Assembly (NCBI GenBank): GCA_027627225.1
Contig: CM051029.1
Span: 73,072,078 to 73,136,077, forward strand
Length of the DNA: 64,000 bases
Source: Congeria kusceri
Taxonomy: Eukaryota > Mollusca > Bivalvia > Myida > Dreissenidae
Direction of reading: 5' to 3'
The position numbers and the translations under genes are program-made. Under the pieces are notes generated by a model. It had not been told where the DNA came from. It was given only the letters and a program-made list of their open reading frames with translations, and ran no database searches. This document shows, piece after piece, positions 35,464 to 47,327 of the stretch; the first letter of the stretch is position 1; each line of letters opens with the position of its first letter.

Positions 35464-37857
35464 TCCTTAAACAACACAACATATGTAAAGTAGCGAAATA
35501 AAATTCGCCTTAAAGTTTTTAGAATATCAAAAGCTCTTATGGACTTTGTGTAAATGCATGTACACAATTAAAAAATTGATCTATTTGTATCTGCGTCCCA
35601 TATATTGTCATTTTAATAAAGTTCTTAAAATATATTAAATTATTTAACATTGAATATCAAAAGGCAACCACACGTATAAGTTATACAGATAAATATTTCA
35701 TCTTAAATCACATACCTGAGGAAACGCACGATTAACTGACTGACATGGAGTGCCATGTATTAAAATTGTTCACAATTCAACATAATACATTTGCCAATCA
35801 GCTACGGAAGCATATTCGGGCTCCTTAAAAACGGCGAGCTCTAACTAATGTAGTTCATATTACTGTAATTTGTTGAGTCATCAAGTTAAGCTATCTTGTG
35901 TGTAAGCACGTCACTTCGGCTTCCAATGTTTTGCGATGTGAGGCCCTAGTTAACGGAAACTTGACACTTTAATACAGGTAGAATTTAATTAATAGCTGTT
36001 ATAGCTTGGCGGCCCCTAATAATTTATTAGTTGGTACTTTTACAGTCGATATATATTTGTCGTATGTGTCGCATATCGTACTGAACTTAATACTTTCATT
36101 GCAACGGATTTATTTAATAGGGTTTACGCGTCTCGAAAAATATATCTGTATTATCCGGTTCTTATTTCTGTTTTGGCATTGAAAATGCAGTTGTCTCAAA
36201 CAGTGTTCCGTAAATTAGTTAATGCAATGTGAACTATTAATTGCATATTTCCAGTGAAATCCAGAGTAGGTTTACAGCGACAACAAATGTGTCATCGATA
36301 CTAGATTAACTAGTTGATTAACTCATTTTATATCGTTTACACTTAATAAAACACTTCGGTTATTGAGTTTCAAGGGTGGGTATCGGGTGAAACAAAGAGC
36401 AATGAATGTTTAAATGCTGGTCGTCAAAGAACTCTTACTGACTAAGTTTAATTAACAAGTTTTGCGCTGATGCTTTGTACACACAAAATGTCCTCCAAGT
36501 TTACAGTAAATCGAATTTGCTTTGAAAATTATAGATTTTACATCTGTTAAACATGGAATGCTTAATGATTATCATTATTATTAATTTAAATTTACTGATA
36601 TGATAATCAATCTTTTACTTCAATTACTTATTCCATAAGTTCAGTTACCAAACTATTTGCTCCAACCAATTTGGCAAGATATAATTTATTTTTTCAAAAG
36701 TCGGGATTACCAGTTGGAATACAATCCTAACATGCAAATAGTTATGAGAAATGGAATATAGGATCCAAATTTGCAAAAAGAGATTTTCTACAACATATCG
36801 GTTACATGAATTGTTTGCGCAATATTGCGCCAATGTGACGAAGTGTTGAGAGAATTTTTACAGGCACTTCCAGGTGGATGTATCTGAAGGTTAGCATATG
36901 CGCAATATCAGGTGCGCGCCTAAGCCGAATTTGACTATTAATTTGCCGTTTATTTGCCTATAAAATAGTGATTTCTTAAAGACCTTGAATCCGTACTGAA
37001 GATAGTTTATCTTAAGCGACCTGTTTGAAGTAATAACAATAATACTCTATTTCCATCTGTTAAAGCGTTGCCCATTACAACCATTTGATACCAGGAATAA
37101 GATCAACTTTTAGCATGCTCATTTCTATGTAAGAAATGTTACGATATATACGCTTCTGCATATTGATGTATGCGTAGTAACATTCCTGAATAAACTCAAG
37201 TCATGCATGATAAAACAGATCTATTAACAAACAAGTATTATGAAGCACGCCCTTTTTCTCAACTGTAACTCGATAATGCACATATCAAATGGCCTGGTAA
37301 ACAATAGCCCAAAAGCTGCTTTTCAACTTCAGAAGATGAATAATTAAGTTTATTTAGTTTAACCTGTGATGTATGTTGTCATAATTTGTAGCAAACATAA
37401 TAATAAACATATAATGACATTCTAAGCAGTTTTCATTCTTAATAGAATATAGTGTTACGCAAATAATGACATCTAAGAAATAAAATAAATGTTCAAATGT
37501 ATCGCAAATAACTATATATTTTTCTACGTCTTGCGTTCCCCAAAGTATATTTTGGATTTAGTTGCATAAACCCTTTTACGTATCTTAAGAAGTGTTTCAC
37601 GTGACAACAACGTAACGTGATTTCAGCATACTTGCTGCAAAGGTGGACTTGTCCATTAACTTTTATACCATACCTCGGATTTTTTTTTGTTTTGCGCTAT
37701 TCCGTTACCGAAAACGCTATATTTAAAACGACAAACATGCTTGACATACATGGCAAGCATGTCAGACATCGCGTGGCGTCTAGGAACTACCCATTGGGAT
37801 CGGCATCGTAGAAAGTTGCGATGTGATTGGTAAATATGGTATAAAACAAGTGTAGCA
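35464..37857. other. KLHL-like upstream region and intergenic DNA
   Basis: It contains the possible 5' UTR exon donor of the kelch gene near 35715 (minus strand). The rest is AT-rich with no supported gene. A 26-nt exon-like piece at 36863-36888 has good splice borders but no partner exon. Confidence 0.4.
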
Positions 37858-37938
37858 CCCTTCGACCTCAATATGTTAATTATTTAATCTCGCCCTGCGG
37901 GCTCGTTAAATAACTAAGATATTTAGGTCAAAGTATGC
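37858..37938. mobile_element. small foldback element around CTCGCCCTGCGGGCTCG
   Basis: Arms of about 28 bp at 37860-37887 and 37906-37935 (CGACCTCAATATG...TTATTTAA and the diverged reverse complement) flank a GC-rich tip. It is similar in design to the foldback element at 1186-1322. Confidence 0.5.
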
Positions 37939-38584
37939 TACAACTATAACATATTCCACCATTAAATAGTGACTTTGAAATATAAATACTATTCAACGCA
38001 TATATTTATTTGGGCTCACATAACAAAATTCTAAACATACTTTAATAAAATACCCAATACGCATAAAATATCATACTTTAATTTTTGAAATACTTTAGTG
38101 AGCATTGGTAATGGAAAACATGTGCACTTTCTATGTGTGTTCCTTCCAGAAATGTGCATGCAGTCAATCCAGTCGACCTTCAATTCGGATTAGGACTGTC
38201 CAATTTGAACTAATGTATTGTATCTTCATTTGTACAGACATACTATACATACGCCTACGGGGATTAACTGCACTTGCCTTACCAGTAGCAATTACAAGGC
38301 TTATGACGGCACGTGGTTGTATCGAAACTACATCTGTATGCACTCGAACACGACTGCTGTTGTTCGACTTCATCCGGTTCAAAATAAATACACTCCTCGA
38401 TCGTTGTATAAATTATACATTGAATTCGGACAATCAAATATTGGCTATACGAAAACATACACGTATTCCATTACAACTTCCCTGAATTTATTTGAAAGTA
38501 TTTATTTAAATTACCATGTAACTATCTATACTTCTTTAATGTTTGATTTGAACTCATGTCCGTTAGATTAGCGAATTTGCTATG

Positions 38585-38725
38585 AATGTCACAATATTAT
38601 AAATCCATATTGCGATATATTGCCAAATTTTCATAATTTATCACGATATTTATTGCGATATATTGTGACCCTTTTATTTTTGTATTTAATACGCTTAGGA
38701 CTGATAAAAATCACTATGATATCGG
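38585..38725. repeat. ATATTGCGATATATTG-rich repeat patch
   Basis: Repeated CGATATATTG/ATATTGCGATAT words. The same vocabulary occurs at 3655-3715 and 40610-40715, so these are likely fragments of one dispersed repeat family. The family is not identified. Confidence 0.4.
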
Positions 38726-38929
38726 TGCAATATTTTATAGGATGGTTTTAAACTTTTTATTGTCACCAATGTTGATGACAGATGCAAAAATAGCAACATA
38801 TAAACAACAGACACAAAAGCAAAACAAATATGAGCAGCACACTCAAACCGCCTGGCATGGCCGTACACTGTATTTATTATATTTAGCCGGAATTTTCAGC
38901 GAAAAATCTTGGCTTATAGATTAGCGAAA

Positions 38930-40216
38930 ACCGGTCGGTTGGGCGGGCGGTTGGGCGGGCGGGCGGGCGGTTGGGCGTGCTTTGCGATATCGTTAATATT
39001 TTGCGTTAAAGATTCGTATTCCTGTCATATTTTCAAACGTTCTTGGTCAATGTTTATGAAACATTACAGAAGTGATCCTTGGACGGTCCTCTACCAAACC
39101 TGTGAAAATGGTTCCACTTCACTGCACAAGATTGCCGCCAGAGCTATAAATAGAATTATGTCTAAACGCCATTTTCTTCTAAACCTATGGCTAGATTTTC
39201 AAATAATTTTACACAAATGTTTGTTTAGTGTTCTTCTACCAAACTTATTTAAATGGTTTCCCCTCACTGCACAAAATGGCAACTAGAACTAAAAATAGAA
39301 TTTGCCTTCAAGTTTTGTATTCCTGTCATATTTTCAAAAGTTCTTGGTCAATCTTCATGATTGGTCAACTTTACAGAAATGTTCCGTATATGGTTTCCTA
39401 CCAAACCTGTAAAAATGGTTCCGCTTCACTGCACAAGATGGCCACCAGGGCTAAAAAGTATAATTATCTCTCAACGCCATTTTCTTCTAAACCTATGGCT
39501 AGATTTTCAAATAATTTTATACAAATGTTCGTTTAGTGTTCCTCTACCAACTTATTCAAATGGTTCCGCCTCACTGCACAAAATGACCACTAGAGCTAAA
39601 AATAGAATTTGCGTTAAATTTTGTATTCCTGTCATATTTTCTAAAGGTCTTGATCAATCTTGATGAAACTGTACACTCTACCAAACTTATTCAAATAGTT
39701 CCGCCTCACTGCACAAAATGGCCACTAGAGCTAAAAATAGAATTTGCTTTAAAATTTTGCTTTCCTGTTATATTTTCAAAAGTTCTTGGTCCACCTTCAT
39801 GAAACTGTACAGAAATGTTCCTTGGATGGTCCTCTACCAAACCTGTGAAAAGGGTTCCGCTTCACTGTACAAGATAGCCGCCATAGTTAAAAATATTAAT
39901 ATGTCTAAACGCCAATTTCTTGTAGACCTATGGCTAGATATTAGTTAAATGGTCCTCTATCAAACTAATTCAAATGGTTCCGCCTCACTGCACAAAATGG
40001 CCACTAGAGCTTAAAATAGAATTTGCTTTAAAGTTTTGTATTCCTGTCATATTGTCTAAAGTTCTTGATCAATCTTAATGAAACTTTACTGCATACATTT
40101 TAGATCATCGACATGAAACTTCCATTCTTCTTCACTCAAAAATTGACTTGTACATGTACCCCCATCGGCAAAATAAAAACTCCGGCTTAAATGCGGTTTC
40201 CGCTTTTACCTCTTGT
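38930..40216 (+). mobile_element. tandem-repeat-cored element D, CTCTTGTTT end
   Basis: Seven copies of a unit containing CTACCAAACxTxTTCAAATGG, TTCCGCCTCACTGCACAAAA and TGGCCACTAGAGCTAAAAAT start near 39090, 39232, 39393, 39540, 39675, 39831 and 39953. Two subtypes alternate: one with CTAAACGCCATTTTCTTCTA, the other with TGTATTCCTGTCATATTTTC. The block ends GCGGTTTCCGC (hairpin), TTTTAC, CTCTTGTTT at about 40213. The start holds a G-rich array. Open frames through it are repeat artefacts. Confidence 0.55.
38936..38980 (+). repeat. GGGCGGGC-rich tract, possible G-quadruplex
   Basis: Repeated GGTTGGGCGGGCGG units give six or more G-runs of three within 45 nt on the + strand, in an AT-rich window. 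It forms the 5' edge of element D. Confidence 0.7.
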
Positions 40217-40930
40217 TTGTATATAATACAGGTAGTGATTTTTTAATGGTATAGATAATCCAGTCATAGTGTATGTTTATTTTGTGCATAAACTGTGTAC
40301 GCATTTCACTGTTTATTTTAACTGCAAAAAATGTATGAGGTTAAACGTATTATTAAACATACACAGTCTAAGAGAATACATGTATACCAAACATAAAAGG
40401 AATATTATTGGCCGGTTTTGGTCGCCGAAACTGTCTATAATGGTCTGGCTTTTGACCTTCACCCACACACAATTATCAACTTTACTACAAATGGTACTGG
40501 CTTTCAAGTGTTTATCACTGACAATACGCCTGTTTAAATTAAGTCAAAAGTCAAATCAAGGCATTAATATTAAATAACAGGACAAACCACAAACTGTAAA
40601 CATACCAAATAAATCATGCAATATATCGGTATGGACATTCATATCGCGATATTTTATTGGAGAATCAAATATTGCATAATTCCAATATACCGGTATATTG
40701 TGACACACTTAGAATTTGCCAAACAAAATTTAAATAATCCAATCACAATTACTAGATACACACACGGCTATAAAAATTAACAATTATTTGGCCGGTCATC
40801 AAATAAAATTATAGCATAAAAGTCAGTTTTTAGTCCCTTAAAGGGAGTGTTAACGAACAAAAAACGGTCGCTTATCGTCAAAAAATGCGTTTTACTCAGT
40901 TAAGTCAGGCCCCAATAACGGACGGATTTT
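40217..40930. other. intergenic, nothing recognised
   Basis: AT-rich. It includes an ATATCGCGATATTTT patch near 40645 related to the 38585-38725 repeat. Short overlapping open frames lack domains. Confidence 0.4.
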
Positions 40931-41092
40931 TTTCGATTTATCGTTGTTTGTCGGCCAATAAACAACAATTTAATTGTTGTTCTGATGCGTAGGAATTAAA
41001 CCACGAGAGCCTTAGCCCGAGTTGCTTAATAGCCACGCATCAGAACGACAAATATTTGTTTATTGGCCGATAAACAACGATAATTCGAAAAT
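40931..41092. mobile_element. MITE-like inverted repeat
   Basis: The left arm (TTCGATTTATCGTTGTTTGT, CGGCCAATAAACAACAA, TTCTGATGCGT) and right arm (ACGCATCAGAACGACAAATA, TTGGCCGATAAACAACGATA) are diverged inverted copies around a unique ~50-bp centre. There is no coding sequence. Confidence 0.65.
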
Positions 41093-41290
41093 ATTTTCGA
41101 TTCTAACATGATGTGACTAATATTTGTGTAATTGTAATTGGAACTACTTTTACCTATGCTTCGCTAAGAATTGGAATTTCTTTTTGAGTAGTTTATATTG
41201 TAGTTTAACAAAGATAATTTTTTTCGTTGTCTACACCAAAATTAACGAGCATCATGTTAGAATAATTATTTAACCGGTCCTCCTTGTTAC

Positions 41291-41338
41291 TATTAATAGT
41301 ACATTCTATTAATAGTACATTCTATTAATAGTACATTA
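41291..41338. repeat. 16-bp tandem repeat, three copies
   Basis: TATTAATAGTACATTC repeated three times with no spacer. Confidence 0.9.
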
Positions 41339-41849
41339 TTAAACGCTTACAAGTTCATACTTTTGGTCGATATCAATAGCACACGATATCATGATATGTA
41401 TACTATTCACTACATACGTGATGCACTCTGAAATCCATGTCAAATCCAATTTTAAAATTGGAATCGATAAAATGCTAAAAAAAGTGGCGACTAACAAGTG
41501 CGATTCCAGCTCGGCATAACGCAGCCTGATAAAGTAATAATAAAAACTTACAAATAGGCGCGCGATTTTGGGTTAGTCTATGCATGTACTTTTAAAAAAT
41601 ACGACAGTAAATTACCATTTGTTTCAGTGTTATTACTCTAGATGCATGTTTTTAAGGAAATTTTATTTCGGTCGTTAACGTCCGCAAAGACCTTTAAAAT
41701 GCGTAAAAAGCCTCGTACTACGTTAAAAAAACTAAAACATGTATGTTATCCCTATAATGTTCAACACAAATTTGAATTTAGTTTTCATGTTATCGTCATA
41801 GTTCTATGAAAACACACATACATCCATTAAGACTATTCTTTTTCCACTA

Positions 41850-41998
41850 CTACTACTACTACCACTACTAACACCACCACTACCACCACCACTACTATTA
41901 CTACTACTACTACTCATACTACTACTACTACTACTATTACTACTACATCTACGACTACAACAACAACAACAACAACTACTACTACTACTTCTACATCA

Positions 41999-42030
<32 letters not shown>

Positions 42031-42344
42031 TACTATTACTACTACTACTACTTCTACTACTACTACGACTACAATAACAACAACAACAACAACAACAATA
42101 ACAACAACTACTATTATTACTACTTCTACTACTACTACTTCTACTATTACTACTACCACTACCACTACTACTATTAATGCTACTATTAATTCTACCAGTA
42201 ATACTCATAATACCACTAATTGTAATACTTTTAATACTTATACTACTACTGCTACTTCTTCTACTACTGCTACGGCCACTACTACTACTACTATTACTAC
42301 TACTGCTACTGCTACTACTACTACTAATAATAATAATAATAATA
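41850..42344. repeat. (ACT)n compound triplet microsatellite, ~500 bp
   Basis: Long ACT/ACC/ATT/TCT triplets with an ACA block near 42070. Frames read as poly-Val, Ser or Leu and were rejected as genes. Confidence 0.95.
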
Positions 42345-42784
42345 CATGTAATACCGGTAAAAATAAAATTGGTCTGTGCACACGTATATTTAACTCATTT
42401 CACATTTGCTGTTCAAGGAATTTCATGTGCCGGGAAAATGAGAGTTCCATATTTATACAAACATCGCAGAAAGAAGAGTACAGGATTTGCCACCTACTGA
42501 TGACTTTGTGTCATATAGATCGGTTCTAAAATGTCACATTTCTAAGTTGTGTCATAACACCCACGCGGAGCATGTATATATATGATTTTTAACATCGATT
42601 ATTTTACCAAAGCATAGTTATACGATGAAATTGCACTGGAATTCAGACGACAAAAATAAGATAATAACGTAATAAGCACGTCAACGAAATCGCAAATCTC
42701 TGTAGTTATGAAGATAACCCGCTAATTCCAATTTGTTACCAGAAACCCATGTGAACCTGCACTGGCTTAACGCATGGAAAGGAC

Positions 42785-42793
42785 TATATAAAT
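42785..42793 (+). promoter_or_regulatory. TATA box of the VWC-domain gene
   Basis: TATATAAAT lies about 110 nt before the ATG at 42896. A start site some 25-30 nt downstream would give a 5' leader of about 80 nt. This is the clearest core-promoter motif next to a coding exon in the window. Confidence 0.55.
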
Positions 42794-42895
42794 ACCCTGT
42801 TCAAACAGCAACTTCACGATGTGTTAGCACAATAAAACTGACAAAGACTGTACATTTACTTCGAGAACCCGTAGGCGCCGTATCATAGCTAGAAG

Positions 42896-45395
42896 ATGCT
42901 CTTCAAAGTTCTGATGCTTGTCTTCATGGGCGCTTGTGTAGCCAACAACTTATCAAACACATGTTAGAATACAACTACTTCATCCAAGGGAATATAATCC
43001 GAACTATAGTTACACACTGGGTTAATATTTATTAAACAAACCATATACTTGTAACTGTATATTTCTTGTATAGTCATATATGTTTCAGAAATAAAATGTT
43101 TTAACCAACGCATATTTTGAAAGCTCAATGCCGCAAATAAACGAATTTAAGCTTTTATAATTATATTATAATAATCAAACATAGTTTTTTCTATTTATTA
43201 ATTCGTTTTATTTTAGACTCGATATGTACTTTCCATAACAAGGAATACATATAATAAAGTACGCATTTTGAATCAACATTGCAGGACCTGAGTGTAACGT
43301 AACGTGCCTTCACTGTGACGACCCAATACCTGTGCAGGAGCTGTGCTGCGCCATCTGTCCGGGAGGGTACGGAGAATACGAACGTGACTAGGGATACACT
43401 TTCTCAATACGCAATCATGGCATATGAGCACTTGAAAACATGTGTCAAATATGGTATTTGTGAGAAAAGATGATAACTTATAAACGAAACTATTAATGTA
43501 TTTTAAGCAAAAACTGTTTGAAAAGACAGGTTACATGAAGTCCGGGATACATCTAATTTAAGGATAGTCACTTACCAACCATAACACTATTCGTGCTTTA
43601 TTTCAAGCCGGAAAAGAAGGTGGTCCACAGCGCCCGTATTGTAACCGTATTCGCTGCGCTAAACCACAGTGCAACAATGGTCCTCCGGTCAAACATCCAG
43701 GCCAGTGCTGTCCCATGTGTGAAGGGGAAGGTTAGGTTGACACATTGTTTACTATGTATGGCACTCAATACTAATACATGCATATTGCACTCAAATAATC
43801 TTACGCTTAGCCATTCAGTAAGCTAGGACTTAGTTGTTGATGTCTTCGAAATACCATTTGTATATGTTTTGTAATGTATATATGATGATGACGATGATGG
43901 AGATCATAGATTGAACACAAAGCAAGAAACAACGAAGAGTGATTAAATAAATACGGCACTTGACATTGGAATTACGTGTCGACCAATGACAATTGTATGT
44001 TAATTTGTATACATTAAACATTGTAGCATAGATCTTTAATATTTCATCTTAGTACTCGCGATCGGTTAGATTGAGATTTTCATCTAAGTCCATTAGCATT
44101 TACGGCGTGAAAGAAACATATTTATGAAAAATACAAATTAGGAGTGTCGTGGGAAAACCGGGCTTAATGCACGTTCGTAATGTGTCGTCCCGGATCAGCC
44201 TGTGCAGTTCGCACAGGATAATCCGAGACGGCACTTTCCGTCTTTATGGTATTTTCTGCTTCAAGGAAGTCTCTTCTAAACATACATTCATGGTAGGCGG
44301 AAAATGGCGTCCCGGTATTAAGCCCGGTTTTCTTACGACACGCCTCGAATGTATTGTATGTGTGAGGTAGTGCTCTGTAGATCAATTGGTGTCTTAAACA
44401 AGTTCATGTTACAAGGTTCTTTTTCTGAATAATCCATATTGCTAATACTCACACACGTATTAAGGACATAGCCATTTGAGGTAGGCCATATCAACGGAAC
44501 AACCGTTGATCTAATAGATATTAATTTGTTGGTTTGACATTTGTATCAGAAAAATACCATTTAATCATAACATCAACACATAAAATGTCTGGCCAATATT
44601 TTAATATATTATATCTTTGAACTCCCTTGCAGGACCTGCTTGTGATGACGTGGACTGCGATGTTCCGGAATAATGTCCCCCGGGCCAGGAACTTATTCAG
44701 CTGCTCGACAAGTGCTGCCCCATCTGCGTTGTCAATGGCGATCACCGCTTCTGAGTTTGTCAAATAACATTCCGTATTATAATTTAGTGGTTATTAGTTT
44801 ATAACATAACAGAACAGAACAGAACGTTTTTTGATATAACTTGAACAATTACAGTTCAGCGTTACATATACAGAATAATAATAAATAAGCACATGCATGA
44901 GGCGTCGTGGTGAAAACGCTGGTACAGAATGTGGGAATGCAAATTCTGTTTGTTTATTAAACATTCATAATAGTTTTATGAAGTCATAAGTAGTGGTAAA
45001 TTGCCTGTGTGTAGTCAGTCACCGCTAATGTATCTCAGACGTTAATTGTCTAAAACTAGTTGACTATTAGTCAAGCTGTTATGTGATTAACTTTAGAGAA
45101 CATATATAAAACTGTTTAAAATAGATTTTTACGCAACATGACACGTATCGAAAGATGGCAACGACGGCAATGGCGATGTGCTTATATGAATATTGTTTCT
45201 TGGTATCAGTAATGATCATAATGATATCAAATGTTAGATCAATCAGATCAAGCAGAGCCATGTCAGTTCGGTGGCGACGGAAACTCCTGTGGTTCGGAAT
45301 CAAAATGGCATTGAACCACCCATCGTGCACCTGTGCAGTCCCTAATTTCCCGCACTCCCCTGGGAAATGCTGTTTCAGGTACCAGAATGGTGCTG
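42896..45395 (+). pseudogene. secreted VWC-domain protein, multi-exon, lesions in later exons
   Basis: The ATG at 42896 opens a signal peptide, MLFKVLMLVFMGACVA. Cysteine-rich exons follow, each entered in phase 1. Exon 2 starts 43285 after TTGCAG (CNVTCLHCDDPIPVQELCC..C). Exon 3 is 43608-43730, donor AAG|GTTAGG (YCNRIRCAKPQC, then HPGQCCPMC). Exon 4 starts 44633 after CTTGCAG (ACDDVDCDVPE, then CPPGQELIQLLDKCCPIC). Exon 5 is 45247-45395, donor G|GTATGT (EPCQFGGDGNSCGSESKWH, then SCTCAVPNFPHSPGKCCF). The C..C...GQCCP.C pattern is von Willebrand factor type C, found in extracellular BMP modulators and matrix proteins. Exon 4 has an in-frame TAA at 44671 within the motif, and exon 5 is 149 nt with a frame change after KWH. 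Exon 1's nearest GT would create a TGA when joined to exon 2. It is either decayed or a short product ending in exon 4. Confidence 0.65.
44141..44346. mobile_element. MITE, GTGTCGTGGGAAAACCGGGC family
   Basis: A longer relative of 22976-23120. The left end is GGAGTGTCGTGGGAAAACCG and the right end GGTTTTCTTACGACACGCCTC-like. The core AGCCTGTGCAGTTCGCACAG and ACGGCACTTTCCG are shared. It lies in the VWC gene between exons 3 and 4. Confidence 0.8.
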
Positions 45396-46479
45396 GTATG
45401 TATTTAAGCCGTCAAAATCAATGTTCGTATATAAAGGTTCTGACACGAGTTGTAACTTCATGTGTAAGATATAAATATACGTACTGGCTGTATAACGTGG
45501 AAAACAAGGTATGGCATGTGATAAAATTATCTGTCTGAGTTCTATCAATAATACCTTTATGTGAATTTGTGTCTGTTTTGCATGAATGATTTTTTTGTTC
45601 AATTTGTGCTCCACAGCGATTAATTGATCTCACCAATTTTATTGTTGATCTATTGTGAAAACCAGTCCCAACTATAGTCTGTAGACTACGGAGCTTGGAC
45701 AACCGAATCGCCATCGTATTGTTTTGATGGGAAAAATAATTTAAGGTAGTTCATTCAAAGGCAGTTACTGCTATAGGCAGTAGTGACATTAGACACTCGT
45801 GTATGCATTATTTTGCATTCTAAAACACACTGAAACGTGCACGGGTTATATATCAACCGTAAATATGCTTATTTATGTCATTTGTCTCTAGCCAGTCTGG
45901 CTTATGATTTAAGTATTATAATACAAATGACATGGGCATATGACCAACTAATTAAATATGACATGAACTAACAGTAACTTAAAACCCTTACAAATACCTG
46001 CTTGGGTTACCCTTGTTTGTAGTCACCGTGCTCTCAACTACTCAGGTACCAGAACTATCTTCAACTATAGCCTGAGAACACTTCAACACTGACACCACGC
46101 AGGGAAACCGGGCACAGGTCTGCTAATGCTATACTAACCATTCATTTGGCTGTGGCCACTATCCCTGTTATAATGGTGAATACGTCTCAGGTATTCCAAA
46201 TGTTTTGGCTCAGTTCATCCCTTACACTGCTAGGTGAATACAGTGAAGCCAAACTAGTATTAAAATACATCAATTCTGATTAGCAGCCCGTTACCTTTTC
46301 CTTTCGATACGTACACTTCGGCAACAGGCTCCGAACTGACTAAAACGTGTGTGTATTTCGAAGTTTATGAGGTCCTTCCGCGCCTGAGGCTGCATTATGT
46401 GAGGACCCGGAGCGTGTCCCAGCACTCCTACCTAATTAACTTACTAGAGGCTCACGAAAGTTGGGATGAATTGTGAATC
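45396..46479. other. intergenic or distal VWC-gene intron
   Basis: No further cysteine-rich exon was recognised. A splice-like TTTTTCAG|CAGTCTCTAATGTAA near 46940 could be a tiny terminal exon, but nothing ties it to the gene. Confidence 0.35.
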
Positions 46480-46646
46480 ATAGCTGCAATTTCCAGCTAT
46501 TTATGTTTACTGAAATATAGTTTAATGTTGGTGTGGTCTTGTGCTGTGGGAGGAAACCCCACCTGTCCAGTATGGTAACCACCAACCAGATCATATGCGC
46601 CGGGAGTGGAAAGCGAGTGTACCAACCACTGCACTAGCCGGACAGC
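46480..46646 (-). mobile_element. tRNA-derived SINE-like sequence
   Basis: On the minus strand, CCGGCTAGTGCAGTGGTTGG TACACTCGCTTTCCAC resembles the 5' half of a tRNA including an A box. About 70 nt on is GGGTTTCCTCCCAC followed by AAGACCACACC, a motif recurrent in bivalve SINE bodies. The B box is missing or eroded. The tail end is not defined. Confidence 0.5.
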
Positions 46647-47185
46647 ACCAAACTGACTAAAACGCTAAACAACGCTGTATAAATACATTAGCGTGAACCA
46701 ATAATAACATCGAATAATCCGGGTCAAACCATTATTTATAACTGCAGTAGCCTAACGGGGATGTACGCTTCCTGAACTAAGTAAATTCACTCTCTAACCA
46801 AACTTTTATAATTTAAACACATATTTTCGCTTGCCTTAAAGTATTGTTCATCTATAATGATATTTTTAATAATAATAGTTAAATGAATGCACAACTAACA
46901 TTTTATAAATATCGATTTGCTGCTCTGTTCTGAATTTTTCAGCAGTCTCTAATGTAAAAAGCACCAAGGTTACATATATCTAAATTGAATGCACATGTTT
47001 ATTACATACACACATCCGTGCATGATACTCAATATTATATTGACTTTCTAGGAAAGAAACACGACGGTGCCCAATTCCTTTCCCTGGTGATAGTGGTCCA
47101 TGTGGGAAACGGTGACACACACACACGTTGAGACACTTTAAACAGAAACATAGTGTGGCCTCGCCTCTTTCATTACTTGACAATG

Positions 47186-47327
47186 GGAGCGCCACCACCA
47201 CCACTGGGAGCGCCAACAACACCACCACCACCAGCAAAGGGAGCGCCACCACCACCACCACCCCCACCACCACAGGGACCGCCACCACTACCACAGGGAG
47301 CACCTACCCCTCCACCACCACAAAAGG
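47186..47327 (+). repeat. GGGAGCGCC(ACC)n imperfect repeat, Pro- or Thr-rich
   Basis: Five imperfect units start GGGAGCGCCACCACCACC or similar. One frame (within 47153-47419) reads GAPPPP-type proline repeats, the neighbouring frame (within 47128-47436) GSATTTT-type threonine repeats. Both are open because of the repeat. A mucin-like or proline-rich exon is possible, but no splice partner or domain supports it. Confidence 0.6.

Noticed and set aside
36863..36888. Micro-exon candidate with TTTTTACAG and AAG|GTTAGC borders
   Set aside because: 26 nt with no partner exon or recognisable peptide nearby.
38105..38571. Two overlapping + frames of 117-126 codons
   Set aside because: Neither has a domain, splice context or conserved motif; a degraded repeat is more likely.
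41914..42500. Poly-Val, poly-Ser and poly-Leu frames
   Set aside because: Translation of the ACT triplet array.
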